Assembly (NCBI RefSeq): GCF_022348185.1
Contig: NZ_JAKRFD010000007.1
Span: 186,001 to 250,000, forward strand
From: Epibacterium sp. Ofav1-8
GTDB taxonomy: Bacteria > Pseudomonadota > Alphaproteobacteria > Rhodobacterales > Rhodobacteraceae
DNA: 64,000 nt
Direction: 5' to 3'
Part shown: positions 16,477 to 25,269 of the stretch, piece after piece
Position numbering within the stretch: the stretch's first letter is position 1
Layout of the letters: every line of letters starts with the position of its first letter
Made by a program: the position numbers and the translations under genes
The notes under the pieces: generated by a model
Databases searched by the model: none
What the model was told of the DNA's origin: nothing
Seen by the model: only the letters and a program-made list of their open reading frames with translations

Positions 16477-18762
16477 ATGAACAAGGCAATCACCGACGGT
16501 CTGCAACTGATGCCGCCCGCGTTTACCGACGGTCTGGACGTCTGGTCGAGCGGCAATGGCACACCCGGCTCCGACACCTATGACGGGGCGGCAAATGCCG
16601 CCGTGGTTGCGGGCGACGCGGATTTTGGCGGCTGTCTGGAGCTGCAAAAGACCGACAGCACCCAGCGGCTGCGGTACATGGGCGAAACGCCGATCCTGCC
16701 GGGCTGCTACCTGCGGGTCACCGCCCGCGTCAAAGCCATGAGCGGCGCTTTTCCCACCGTGCGCATCGCGGGCTGGGCCGGGGCGGCCAACAACTCCCAT
16801 GTCTCCGGCGTGATCGAGAGCGGCCCCGGAACCACACTCAGCGCCTATGGCGAGGTGGTCGAGGTGCAGGCCATCGTCGGCACCGGCAGCCGCTCCGGGG
16901 TCGATATGCCCTGGGGGTTGGACGCCGCCTACGGGCACCTCGGGTTGAACCTGACCGGGGCCAATGGTGGTGTGATCCGCGTCGACGACATCGTGATCGA
17001 GGACATCACCAGCGTCTTTTTGCGCGATATGCTGAGCGTGGTGGATGTGACCGATTTTGGCGCCGTGGGCGATGGCACCACCAATTGCCACGCCGCGTTC
17101 GAGGCGGCGGATGACGCCGCCAATGGCCGTCGCATTCTGGTGCCCGAGGGCGAATTTCGGATCAACAACACGCTGTCGCTCAATCATGATGTGATCTTTG
17201 AGGGCACGTTGTCGATGCCCGACAGCGCCATGCTCCTGCTGACCAAGAGCTATGATTATCCGACCTATGCGGCGGCGTTTGGGGATGAGGAACTGGCCTT
17301 CAAGAAGGCGTTTCAGGCGCTGTTGAACAGTGTCGATCACGAAAGCCTTGATCTCGGCGGGCGCAGCATCGCCGTCAGCGGCCCCATCGACATGCAGGCG
17401 GCGGTGCCAAATCGCACCAGCTACGCCACCCGCCGCTATATCCGCAACGGCCAGTTCACGGCGCAGGCGGGCGCGAGTTGGGATCATGACGTGGTCACCG
17501 CGCAGGCGACCTATGACAGCTCTGACAAGAAGAAACTGACCAATGTGGCCAATATCTCGGCCATTCCGGTGGGCGCGCTGGTCGAGGGCGCTGGGGTCGG
17601 GCGCGAGGTCTATGTCACCGCAAAGAACGTCGGCGCGACCGAGCTGACCCTGAGCCAGCCCTTGTATGACGCAGAAGGGACGCAGAATTTCACCTTCACC
17701 GCGTTCAAATACATGCTGGATTTCTCCGGCTTCTCGGCGCTGAAAAAGTTCGGCATCTCCGGCGTGGAATTTCAGTGCAACGGCGTCGCCAGCGCGCTGC
17801 GTCTGGCGCCCGCAGGCACCGTCTTTGCGCTGCACGACTGTTTTTTCACCCGCCCCAAGGCGCGCGGGATCACCTCGATCGGCAGCGGCTGTCAGGGCAT
17901 GCTGGTGGACAATTGCCAGTTCCTGTCGGACGAGGACGCCATGGATGTGGCGGAGCGCGAGAGTATTGCGCTCAACGTGAACTCCAACGATGTGAAGCTG
18001 CGCCACAACCGCGCCACGCGGTTCCTGCATTGGGCGGTGATGGCCGGGTCGAACCACACGGTCACCGGCAACCACTTCTTTCAGGGTGACAGTGTTGCAG
18101 GCGGCATTCGCACCGCCGGGATCGTGGTGACGGATACCTATGCCTCGCACACGATTTCGGAAAACTACATCGACAACTGCTTTATCGAGTGGACCAACGA
18201 ATATGACGCAAACCCCGATTTCACCGGCGGGTTCTCCTTTGCGGCCATGTCGATCACCGACAATGTGTTCCTCAGCGGTGATGTGGCGAGCTGGTTCAGC
18301 TATATCGTGATAAAGCCTTACGGCAGCGGGCATTTCCTCAATGGGGTATCGGTGACCGGGAACAAGTTCCGATCGATCAACGGCACCATCGACCGGGCCG
18401 AGCGGGTCGATACCAGCTTTGCCACTCTCGATTTTTCGCGCGCAAAGGACGTGTTCTTTGACGCCAACAGCTTTCACAACGTCAGCACCCAGTGCCGCAA
18501 TCCGCTGCGGGTGGAGTTTGACCAGAACACCGCTGCCAGCACCTGGACCATACCCACCGGCGGCACGCTGCCGTTTCAGGGATACAGCCGCGCGGTGGAT
18601 GCGGTGATCGTTGAGGGATCACTGCGCGGCAGCAGCGGCGCGGTGGTGTATCCCGGCCACTATGTGCGCACGCAGGAAGGCAGCAACAATGACGAGATCG
18701 ACATCGTCTGGGAACAGGCCGTGCGCGGCACCGTGCGGGCGCTGATCCGCATCGACCGCTAG
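16477..18762 (+). CDS. Right-handed parallel beta-helix (pectate-lyase-like) protein, spike-like
   Basis: This 761-residue protein has no signal peptide. After an N-terminal beta-sandwich-like region (about residues 1-180), it carries the pectate-lyase superfamily entry motif VTDFGAVGDGTTN (about residues 189-202) and then many short beta-helix coils, seen as repeated Asn/Asp-rich turns (DNCQFLSD, VTGNHFFQG, ISENYIDNC, ITDNVFLSG, VTGNKFRSI). This layout is typical of phage tailspikes and of capsule-binding spikes. Lack of a signal peptide argues against a secreted pectinase. One possible role is a gene-transfer-agent head spike (GhsB-like), known in Rhodobacter; this is inference. Its stop overlaps the convergent gene's stop in a CTAG. 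Confidence 0.8.
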   Translation: MNKAITDGLQLMPPAFTDGLDVWSSGNGTPGSDTYDGAANAAVVAGDADFGGCLELQKTDSTQRLRYMGETPILPGCYLRVTARVKAMSGAFPTVRIAGWAGAANNSHVSGVIESGPGTTLSAYGEVVEVQAIVGTGSRSGVDMPWGLDAAYGHLGLNLTGANGGVIRVDDIVIEDITSVFLRDMLSVVDVTDFGAVGDGTTNCHAAFEAADDAANGRRILVPEGEFRINNTLSLNHDVIFEGTLSMPDSAMLLLTKSYDYPTYAAAFGDEELAFKKAFQALLNSVDHESLDLGGRSIAVSGPIDMQAAVPNRTSYATRRYIRNGQFTAQAGASWDHDVVTAQATYDSSDKKKLTNVANISAIPVGALVEGAGVGREVYVTAKNVGATELTLSQPLYDAEGTQNFTFTAFKYMLDFSGFSALKKFGISGVEFQCNGVASALRLAPAGTVFALHDCFFTRPKARGITSIGSGCQGMLVDNCQFLSDEDAMDVAERESIALNVNSNDVKLRHNRATRFLHWAVMAGSNHTVTGNHFFQGDSVAGGIRTAGIVVTDTYASHTISENYIDNCFIEWTNEYDANPDFTGGFSFAAMSITDNVFLSGDVASWFSYIVIKPYGSGHFLNGVSVTGNKFRSINGTIDRAERVDTSFATLDFSRAKDVFFDANSFHNVSTQCRNPLRVEFDQNTAASTWTIPTGGTLPFQGYSRAVDAVIVEGSLRGSSGAVVYPGHYVRTQEGSNNDEIDIVWEQAVRGTVRALIRIDR

Positions 18763-19259
18763 GCGCTCAGGCCCAGATCGGCGGGGGTGAGTACATAGGC
18801 CTTGCCAAAACCGCCGTTCAAAAAGGCCTCATCAATCTGGAACCGCACGAAGTGGAAATCGGCAAAGCCGATGTAGAGCTTGGCCTTGGGGTGGCGGCGC
18901 AGATACTGCGCGGCCATCTCCTCATGCGCGGGGCAGGCGTTGGGCAGGATCTCGGCGCGTCCATTGAGCGTCAGGCGCGGATGCGTGAGCGGATCGCCCT
19001 TGTCGCCGGGCTCCCCGATCAGGAGCGACACCTGCGGGCGCGCGGCGATCGCCTGCGTGTGTTGCGCCAGGGTGGACACCAGAGAGATCGGCCGCCCCCC
19101 AGCATCCAGCGCAAAGGCCACGCGGCTCTGCACCGGGTGGCCTACCGCGCTGAGCGTGGCCAAGGCGGCAAATGTCGCGTTCTGCATCAGATCTGATGCG
19201 AGGCTGCGCGCTTCGTCATCAGTGGGGCGGATCGGCGAGGCGGGAGGGCGGTCTGTCAT
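18759..19259 (-). CDS. Pyridoxamine 5'-phosphate oxidase-fold (HugZ-like) protein
   Basis: The 166-residue product fits the FMN-binding split-barrel family of PNPOx and haem-utilisation (HugZ-like) proteins. Visible landmarks are DDEARSLASDLMQNATFAAL, then RVAFALDAGGRPISLVSTLAQHT (the FMN-phosphate strand region), then RLTLNGRAE, and the closing GFADFHFVRFQIDEAFLNGGF, which matches the family's last barrel strand and C-terminal Gly-Gly-Phe. GGAG precedes the ATG at 19259; an upstream in-frame start would overlap the next gene. The exact substrate, haem or flavin-linked, is not determined. Confidence 0.85.
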   Translation of the reverse strand: MTDRPPASPIRPTDDEARSLASDLMQNATFAALATLSAVGHPVQSRVAFALDAGGRPISLVSTLAQHTQAIAARPQVSLLIGEPGDKGDPLTHPRLTLNGRAEILPNACPAHEEMAAQYLRRHPKAKLYIGFADFHFVRFQIDEAFLNGGFGKAYVLTPADLGLSA

Positions 19260-19314
19260 GTCTGGCTCCGGTGCGTGGGGACTGGCCGGGCGGGCAGGGT
19301 GGTGCTGGCAGGGC

Positions 19315-19983
19315 TCAGAACCTGTGCCACAGTTCCAGCTTGAGGCCAAGCCGGGCATCGCCGAAGGACCGCCATTCCAGCCCGGCGACCAGGTCGCGGT
19401 TCTCCGACAACTGCCAGCGGAGGGCCGGCAACAGCTTCTGGATCATCTCGCTATCATCCGGCTGGTAGAGTTCCAGCTGGATCATCGGTGCGGGGCCCTG
19501 CGCGCGATGGAACCCGAGCGTGCCGTCAAGCTTCCAGGCGCGTTGGGCGCCGCCCTGCCGCCATTCCCGCGACAGATCCACCGAGACCCAGCCGCCACCG
19601 GCGGACCAGTCCAGCCCGCGCCCGGCGGACAGGGTGACCCGTTGCATGCCGGCCCACTCCGCGCCCGTGCGCGCCACTCCCGCGCCCAGTTCCAGCGCCA
19701 GTTGCCAACCCTCGTCGCGCTGGCGCAGGGGCAGGCGGGCAAAGACCAGCGCATGGGCGGCGGGAAATCCGGCGTCCTCGCTGCGGTTGATGTCGATCCC
19801 GAAGGTCAGGTTCGGCGTCACCCCATAGGCCGCATATGCCCCGATCTCGCCTCCCGTCGGGCGGGCCCGCAGGCTGCTGGACAGGAACCCGCCGCCGTCG
19901 GGTTCCAGCCAGGCCCCGGCCTGCGCGACCGGCGCGCAGATCAACAGCCGCAAACACAGGGCAATCGCGATGGCGTGACGCAC
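19315..19983 (-). CDS. Exported beta-barrel-like hypothetical protein
   Basis: The 222-residue product has a signal peptide (residues 1-22, ending VAQA) and then alternating amphipathic strands rich in Gly, Trp, Arg and Leu (LTFGIDINRSEDA, WQLALELGAGVAR, GGWVSVDLSREW, LKLELWHRF). It ends in Arg-Phe; a terminal Phe is a known outer-membrane barrel insertion signal. About ten strands can be counted. It starts with GTG after GGGAGG. The family is unnamed to me; a small outer-membrane barrel is the best reading. The downstream gene starts 55 bases after its stop. Confidence 0.7.
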   Translation of the reverse strand: MRHAIAIALCLRLLICAPVAQAGAWLEPDGGGFLSSSLRARPTGGEIGAYAAYGVTPNLTFGIDINRSEDAGFPAAHALVFARLPLRQRDEGWQLALELGAGVARTGAEWAGMQRVTLSAGRGLDWSAGGGWVSVDLSREWRQGGAQRAWKLDGTLGFHRAQGPAPMIQLELYQPDDSEMIQKLLPALRWQLSENRDLVAGLEWRSFGDARLGLKLELWHRF

Positions 19984-20090
19984 AGGCGGATCCTCCCAGA
20001 GCGGCTAACTCCACCCAGGGTAGAGCGAAATTCTGTCGACTTTCAAGTCAGGTGCCATAGTCTGAAAGAGAGGATGCCAGGGAGGATCTC

Positions 20091-20420
20091 ATGCCGACGA
20101 TAGCAAAATCCAACGACGTGCAGACGGTTATCACCACCTTCGAAGTGACGCCGGGCACGTGCCAGGACCTGATTGACGCATTGGAAGATGCCTATGCGTC
20201 CTTTATTTCCCACCAGCCCGGCTTTGTCGCGGCGGGGTTGCATGTGAATGATGCCCAGACACGGGTGGCGAATTATTCCCAGTGGCGCCACCGGGAGGAT
20301 TTCATGGAGATGCTGCGCAGCGAAGAGATGCGCAAGCGCAACCGGGTGCTGAACACGCTATGCCGCAGCTTCGAGCCGGTGATGTATGATGTGGTGGCGA
20401 CGTTCCGTCAGCCTGAGTAG
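20091..20420 (+). CDS. Antibiotic biosynthesis monooxygenase (ABM) domain protein
   Basis: This 109-residue protein is a single ferredoxin-like ABM domain: VQTVITTFEVTPG, then ALEDAYASFISHQPGFVAAGLHV, then the typical RVANYSQWRHREDFMEML helix entry. Such dimeric proteins oxidise small aromatics or degrade haem-like substrates; many have unknown substrates. A good GGGAGG site precedes the ATG. It is divergent from the barrel-like gene and not in an obvious operon. Confidence 0.85.
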   Translation: MPTIAKSNDVQTVITTFEVTPGTCQDLIDALEDAYASFISHQPGFVAAGLHVNDAQTRVANYSQWRHREDFMEMLRSEEMRKRNRVLNTLCRSFEPVMYDVVATFRQPE

Positions 20421-20453
20421 CCGCGTCGGGCACCGGGCGCAGGGTTCGGGGCA

Positions 20454-21038
20454 TCACGCCAGCTGCTGCCACCAGGTGATCCACGACCGGGCCGCGGCGC
20501 GCAGCAGCACCTTGGTGGAATCGAGCGCCTGGGCGATCTTCTGGAAATGCGGTTTCTGCCCCGCAGAGGGCGCGCGCAGCAGCACGGTTTTGGCCTCTTC
20601 CACCACATCCAGCGTGGTCTGGCGCAGGCGGGCGGAGGCGTCGGGGCGGATGGCGACATAGCTGACAAACCCGGCCCGCTTGCGCGGCAAATCGGCCGCC
20701 AGGTTGGCATCAACCGCGCGCCCGACGCGGGTCTCGCAGAGTTTCATCGCCGTATAGGCCGCCTCGTAATCCCGGTTGCCGCGCAGGGTCGATGCGGCAC
20801 GGCGAAAGGTCTTGCGGTAGCAATCGTAGTAGTAGAGATCGCCCAGCTTGTAGCATGTGTAGAGATCCCGGTCGATTTGCCGGATCAGCCCGTCGGTGGT
20901 GCGGGTGGACAGGCCGCGCGGGGCATCGCGGCTGGCCCCGTCGTGATCCTGTGCCCGTGCCGCCTCGACCGGCAGCAGCAGGGCAGAGGTCAGGGGCGCA
21001 GCCAGGGCAAGAAGGGCGCAGGTCAGCAAGGCACGCAT
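20454..21038 (-). CDS. Exported paralogous protein 1 of a triplicated family
   Basis: The 194-residue product has a long signal peptide (about residues 1-30) and shares a core with the two genes upstream of it. The shared core has three parts: a Cys followed by YYYDCYRKTFRRAASTL, a central DYEAAYTAM...AVDANL helix region, and a C-terminal block VLLRAPSAGQKPHFQKIA with STKVLLRAAA. AGGAG lies before the ATG at 21038; an in-frame upstream start would run into the neighbouring gene. It lies 16 bases after the stop of copy 2 and is the last gene of the operon. I do not recognise the family; two conserved cysteines suggest a periplasmic disulfide. Confidence 0.75.
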   Translation of the reverse strand: MRALLTCALLALAAPLTSALLLPVEAARAQDHDGASRDAPRGLSTRTTDGLIRQIDRDLYTCYKLGDLYYYDCYRKTFRRAASTLRGNRDYEAAYTAMKLCETRVGRAVDANLAADLPRKRAGFVSYVAIRPDASARLRQTTLDVVEEAKTVLLRAPSAGQKPHFQKIAQALDSTKVLLRAAARSWITWWQQLA

Positions 21039-21054
21039 GAGGGGTCTCCTTGTG

Positions 21055-21666
21055 CTAACCGCGATGCGATAGGGGCGCGACCGGCCAGAGCCCAAGCGCC
21101 AGTCGATAGAGTTGCACCGGCCCGCGCAACAGGGCGGAGCGCAGCAGTACCTTGTTGGAATCGATCACCGCGGCGATTTTCTGGAAATGCGGTTTCTGAT
21201 GCGGCGCGGGGGAGCGCAGCAGAACGGTGCTGGCGTCCTCCATGGCGCGGATGGTTTCGCGTTTGACCGCCGCAATGGCCGCGGGTTTGACGGCGCTGTA
21301 GCGCACCAGCCCCTTGCGGATGCGCTTGGCGGTGGGATCGGCATTGGCGTTTACCGCGGCTTCGACCCGTTTTTCCACGCTGCGCAGCGCCTCGTAGGCG
21401 GGTTGGTAGTCGATCCCGCCCTTGATCTTGCGGGCGGCAAATCCATAGGTCTTGCGGATGCAGTCAAAGCGGTAAGCCTCGAACAGTTGCAGGCACTCGC
21501 CGACGCCGCTCTCCAGCAGCCTGACCACCTCGCGGGTGGTGCGGTTGTTGACCGTATTGCTCGAATCGCGGCCGCCACCACCGCCGCCGTCGCCCCGGTT
21601 TCCGGCATGGGCGCCCGGCCCCGGGACAAAGGTGGCAAGGGTCAGAAGAAGAATGAGAAATCGCAT
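21055..21666 (-). CDS. Exported paralogous protein 2 of a triplicated family
   Basis: This 203-residue member has a clear signal peptide (residues 1-21, PGAHA), then a Gly-rich linker with a run of six glycines, then the family core: ECLQLFEAYRFDCIRKTYGFAA, DYQPAYEALRSVEKRVEAAV, and the most conserved end block VLLRSPAPHQKPHFQKIAAV plus DSNKVLLRSAL. GGAG followed by AGG precedes the ATG. It is about 100 bases downstream of copy 3. The C-terminal block is nearly identical to that of copy 3, so the duplication is fairly recent or under strong constraint. No function is known. Confidence 0.78.
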   Translation of the reverse strand: MRFLILLLTLATFVPGPGAHAGNRGDGGGGGGRDSSNTVNNRTTREVVRLLESGVGECLQLFEAYRFDCIRKTYGFAARKIKGGIDYQPAYEALRSVEKRVEAAVNANADPTAKRIRKGLVRYSAVKPAAIAAVKRETIRAMEDASTVLLRSPAPHQKPHFQKIAAVIDSNKVLLRSALLRGPVQLYRLALGLWPVAPLSHRG

Positions 21667-21767
21667 GATCGACCTGCTCCGTCGTTGCTCGGTACAGGCA
21701 GCGTAGCACGGGTGATCCCGGTTTCCCTAGCGGCAGGTTCCGCCCCCCGGGCAAAAGCCGTGCGTGC

Positions 21768-22367
21768 CTAGCCGAGCGGCGCGAAGGCGGGCAGGGTTGC
21801 AAGCCTGCGCAAGGGCCCCGGCAGCCGCATCAGGGCGGAGCGCAGCAGCACCTTGTTGGACTGGATCACGGCGGCAACGCGCTGGAAATGCTTTTTCTGT
21901 TCGTTGTCCGGTGTGCGCAACAGGATCGTGGTGGCCTCTTCCATGGCTGCCAATGTGGCCTGTTTGATCGCGGGCACGGCGTCGGGTTTGACCGCACGGT
22001 GCTGCACAAAGATGTTCTCGCGCAGGTTGCGCTGGCTGGGGTCGAGGTTGGCCTCCACCGCGGCACCGATGCGCTGTTCCACCAGCGCGAGCGCCTGGGC
22101 AATCGGGGCGTATTCGCGGCTGCCGCGCAGGGCGTGGGCTCCGGTGCGGTAACTGCGACGGTAGCAGTCGTAGCGATAGACCTTGGGCGCGCCCTGGCAG
22201 CGGCGAAAATCAGTCCTGAGCTGGGTCGCGATCGCCTCGGTGCTGTCGTCGTTCAGGCGCAGTCCCCAGCCGGGGCGGCCACTGAACCCATCGCTGCCGC
22301 GTGCGCTCGTCGACAGCGCGGGCAGCAGCAGGAAGAACAGGGTGACGGCAGTCAGAAGGCGGAGCAT
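21768..22367 (-). CDS. Exported paralogous protein 3 of a triplicated family
   Basis: The 199-residue product has a signal peptide (residues 1-22), a short Gly/Ser linker, and the same core as its two neighbours: RRCQGAPKVYRYDCYRRSYRTG, EYAPIAQALALVEQRIGAAV, and TILLRTPDNEQKKHFQRVAA with QSNKVLLRSALMR. AAAGGA precedes the ATG. It follows the lipoprotein gene by 58 bases. The order of conserved blocks and spacing between the two cysteines are kept across all three copies. It is probably periplasmic, with an unknown role. Confidence 0.78.
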   Translation of the reverse strand: MLRLLTAVTLFFLLLPALSTSARGSDGFSGRPGWGLRLNDDSTEAIATQLRTDFRRCQGAPKVYRYDCYRRSYRTGAHALRGSREYAPIAQALALVEQRIGAAVEANLDPSQRNLRENIFVQHRAVKPDAVPAIKQATLAAMEEATTILLRTPDNEQKKHFQRVAAVIQSNKVLLRSALMRLPGPLRRLATLPAFAPLG

Positions 22368-22425
22368 GGGCGGTCCTTTGCGAACGGGCAGCGGAGGGCG
22401 GTGGCGCGCGTGGATGCAGCCGGGA

Positions 22426-22815
22426 CTATTCGGGGTGCAGGATGCGGCATTGCGCGGCGGCTTCGGCGGCGCGGGTGCTGGCCCCTGGCAGCGCGTCCTT
22501 CAGACCGCGCAGCTTCTTGCGTTCTTCGGCAACATCGATGGCGACCGGTGTTTCGATGGTCCGGTAATAGGTCTCGGGGCAGGGGTAGTAGCCCACCACC
22601 TTGCCATCCCGTACCCGCCGACAGGTGTAGAACACGGTTTCCGGCACCGTCTGGCGGTGGATCGCATAGCCGCGGGAAATATTGTTCTCGGTCTCCTTGA
22701 TCTCGTTCAGGAGCCGGGTCTGTTCGGCCGCGCCCTGGCGGATACAGCGTTCCTGCGGCGTGGCGCAGGCCGCAATCAGGGCAAGGGCGGGCAGGGCGAG
22801 AAAGAAGCGGGACAT
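22426..22815 (-). CDS. Lipoprotein heading the triplicated-family operon
   Basis: The 129-residue product has a lipoprotein signal with lipobox LIAAC (Cys at about residue 17), so it should be acylated and membrane-anchored. The mature part holds a CIRQG motif, a coiled-coil-like helix (EQTRLLNEIKETENNISRG), a Cys-containing strand pair VFYTCRRVRDG and YYPCPETYYRT, and a final Cys in QCRIL. AGGACG precedes the ATG at 22815. It is first in a leftward operon with the three exported paralogues. The lipidated protein and the Cys-bearing paralogues may form one envelope complex; this is inference from gene order only. Confidence 0.75.
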   Translation of the reverse strand: MSRFFLALPALALIAACATPQERCIRQGAAEQTRLLNEIKETENNISRGYAIHRQTVPETVFYTCRRVRDGKVVGYYPCPETYYRTIETPVAIDVAEERKKLRGLKDALPGASTRAAEAAAQCRILHPE

Positions 22816-22974
22816 GGCGGGGCGTCCTTTGAATGGGGCGATCTGACAATCCGGATGCACATATAACACCGCAAAGCTGCCTGTTATTCGATAGCAGCGC
22901 AAGCACGCCTCGGCATCCGGTATCGCGGGCGTCTCACCGTGACGTGATGGGGGGCGGTGGTGTGGCCGCTGGCG

Positions 22975-23631
22975 TCAGGCAACACCCCACCAGCGCAGGG
23001 TTTGCGCGCAATGGGTCGAAATGGCCTGCACGGCGGCCTCGGCATCGCCCTGTTCCAGGGCATCGATGATGGCCAGATGCTCCTCCATCGCCGAGACGAT
23101 GCGCACCTGAAGGAAGGGCCGGGCATTCTGGATAATGGCAATGCGCATCCGGTTGGCGCCATAGACCCGGGCCAGCTGTTCGTTTTCGAGCCCGTCTGAC
23201 AGGTAGTCGTGCAACGACAGGTCGACCGCGATGGCCCGGGGCGGCTGGGCGTCGCTGTCGGAGGCACCGGCGGCGGCCAGCATGTCCTGATGCTGCTGAC
23301 GCAGGTCATCAAGCCCGCTCAATGCGCCTTTGGCAATGCGGCGGCGGGCGCCTTCCTGATCCAGAACCATGCGGAAATCGAGACAGGCGCGGATGGTTTC
23401 CGGGCGCGCCTCCATCACCTGCACGCCGCGCTTGGGCACCGTGGTCAGCAGCCCCTGGGCACTGGCGTATTTCACCGCCTCGCGCACCGCGGCAAGCGGA
23501 TAGCCGATCAGGTCGACCAGCTGCGGCATGGACACGAACTGCCCGTCGCGCAGGATCCCCTGGCGCAGCGCATCACAGAGCGCGGCCTGGGCCAGATCGG
23601 TCTGAAGTTGAGCGCCCTGTGCCTGGTTCAT
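22975..23631 (-). CDS. GntR-family (FadR/FCD subgroup) transcriptional regulator
   Basis: This 218-residue regulator has an N-terminal winged helix (about residues 10-75, with MPQLVDLIGYPLAAVREAV and VPKRGVQVM) and a C-terminal all-helical FCD ligand domain (about residues 80-215) with the acidic/His pattern around DLSLHDYLSDGLENEQL and a late AISTHCAQTL. GGGGAGAG precedes the ATG at 23631. It is divergent from the NCS1 permease gene, and a perfect 10-base palindrome lies between them, so it probably controls that transporter. FCD regulators usually sense small carboxylates or purine-derived catabolites. Confidence 0.88.
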   Translation of the reverse strand: MNQAQGAQLQTDLAQAALCDALRQGILRDGQFVSMPQLVDLIGYPLAAVREAVKYASAQGLLTTVPKRGVQVMEARPETIRACLDFRMVLDQEGARRRIAKGALSGLDDLRQQHQDMLAAAGASDSDAQPPRAIAVDLSLHDYLSDGLENEQLARVYGANRMRIAIIQNARPFLQVRIVSAMEEHLAIIDALEQGDAEAAVQAISTHCAQTLRWWGVA

Positions 23632-23715
23632 ATCTCTCCCCCCGACCTGCATTAACAATGCAGGCCTTAAAGTCTTATCTGAATTTTCTTATAGCGTCCC
23701 ATCTAGAATACTCTC

Positions 23716-23725
23716 TAACATGTTA
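23716..23725. promoter_or_regulatory. Palindrome between GntR regulator and NCS1 permease (candidate operator)
   Basis: TAACATGTTA is a perfect 10-base palindrome in an AT-rich intergenic region, 75 bases before the permease start. Its place between a divergent GntR regulator and its likely target makes it the best operator candidate. Confidence 0.45.
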
Positions 23726-23800
23726 CGTGCAAGCTTTATAACGCGGCAATGTAAAAACTTTTCAAAAGAGCGCCGCGCGGGCCGTCACAGGGAGATTGAC

Positions 23801-25243
23801 ATGGCATCCACGGAACACACGCATCTGGCGGACAGCGGCACGCTGGACCCCACCGGCAACACCCTGAGCCCGGTGACGCCGGAGGAAAAAACTTGGGGGT
23901 GGTTCGCCATCTTCAACATCTGGGCCAATGACGTGCAGTCGCTGTTCGGCTACTCGCTGGTGGCGTCTCTGTTCATCTCCTATGGCGTCGGCGGCTGGAC
24001 CGCCTTTGCGGCGCTGGTGGTGTCGGGCCTGTTCGTGATGTGGATGGTGAACCTCTCCGGCGCTGCGGGCGAGAAATACGGCATCCCCTATCCGGTGCTG
24101 GCCCGCGCCAGCCTCGGCACCGAGGGCGCCAAGCTGCCGGCGGTGCTGCGCGCCACGGTGGCGGTGTTCTGGTACGGGGTGCAGGTCTATTTCGCCTCCA
24201 CCGCGCTGGCGCTGCTGATCCGGTCACTCACCGGGCTGAGCGGCGGGGCGGAGATCTTTGGCCTCACCGGCATCGACTGGCTGTCCTTCGTGCTGGTCTG
24301 GGGCTTTCACATCGTGATCTTCTGGCGCGGCATGAACTGGGTTGAGACCTTCCTCAATATCGCCGGACCCTTTGTCTATGTGGTGATGATCGGTCTCGTG
24401 GTGGTGTTGTGGCAACGCTCCGACGGGGAGCTGCTGTCGGCCACCGCCACCATCTTTGCCAACCCCGAGGGCACCTTCTGGACCGAGTTCAACGGCTTCA
24501 TCGCCATCATCGGCACCATGGTGGCCTATTTCTCGGCGGTGATGATCAACTTCTCCGACTTCTCGCGCTATGCCAAGGACAAGCCGACGATGGTGAAGGG
24601 GAACCTGGCCGGTCTGCCGTTCAACATGATCCTGTTCTCGGCGCTGGCGCTTCTGACCACCGGTGGTGCGGCCGTGGTCTTTGGCGCGGAGATCATCAAC
24701 CCGACCGAGATCGTCGAGCGCACGGACAGCGTGCTGCTGGGCATCATTGCCGCGATCACCTTCTTTGCGGCGACGGTGGGCATCAACCTGGTGGCCAATT
24801 TCATCCCGGCGGTGAATGGCATCGCCAACCTGTCGCCCGAGACCATCAGCTTTCGCAAGGCGGGGCTCATCACCTCGGTGTTTGCGCTGGTGATCGGCGG
24901 TTTCTGGACCAGCTTCATCAGCCAGTTCGGCATCAGCGGCTTTGTCAACACGCTGGGAGCGACGCTGGCGCCGATCTTCGGCATCATGATCGTGGACTAC
25001 TACCTGCACCGCAAGGAGCAGCTGAACCTCGCCGATCTCTATGACACGCAAGGCGGCGCCTACCACTACAACAACGGCTGGAACGGCGCGGCGGTCAAGG
25101 CCTTTGCCCTGGCGGGGATCTTCTCGGTGGCCACCGTCTGGGTGCCGTGGTTCGGCTTCCTTTCCGGCTACAACTGGGTGATCGGCGCGCTGTTGGGCGG
25201 TGTCCTCTATCACGCACTGGCAAAGGGCAACGGCGCGCGCTGA
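23801..25243 (+). CDS. NCS1-family permease (cytosine/purine/allantoin type)
   Basis: This 480-residue polytopic protein has about 12 membrane segments and belongs to the nucleobase:cation symporter 1 family. Supporting stretches are FNIWANDVQSLFGYSLVAS in the first membrane region, YGIPYPVLARASLG (the family's conserved loop), and YFSAVMINFSDFSRYAKDKP in the middle. The ATG at 23801 follows GGGAGA. It is divergent from a GntR/FCD regulator and ends in a good terminator. The substrate may be cytosine, allantoin, hydantoin or a purine; none of the catabolic genes are next to it. Confidence 0.88.
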   Translation: MASTEHTHLADSGTLDPTGNTLSPVTPEEKTWGWFAIFNIWANDVQSLFGYSLVASLFISYGVGGWTAFAALVVSGLFVMWMVNLSGAAGEKYGIPYPVLARASLGTEGAKLPAVLRATVAVFWYGVQVYFASTALALLIRSLTGLSGGAEIFGLTGIDWLSFVLVWGFHIVIFWRGMNWVETFLNIAGPFVYVVMIGLVVVLWQRSDGELLSATATIFANPEGTFWTEFNGFIAIIGTMVAYFSAVMINFSDFSRYAKDKPTMVKGNLAGLPFNMILFSALALLTTGGAAVVFGAEIINPTEIVERTDSVLLGIIAAITFFAATVGINLVANFIPAVNGIANLSPETISFRKAGLITSVFALVIGGFWTSFISQFGISGFVNTLGATLAPIFGIMIVDYYLHRKEQLNLADLYDTQGGAYHYNNGWNGAAVKAFALAGIFSVATVWVPWFGFLSGYNWVIGALLGGVLYHALAKGNGAR

Positions 25244-25269
25244 GCACGGTCCCTGCCTCTGACATCATC

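Noticed and set aside
16414-18477. Long open frame opposite the beta-helix gene
   Set aside because: Shadow frame in high-GC third positions; the plus-strand protein has clear motifs.
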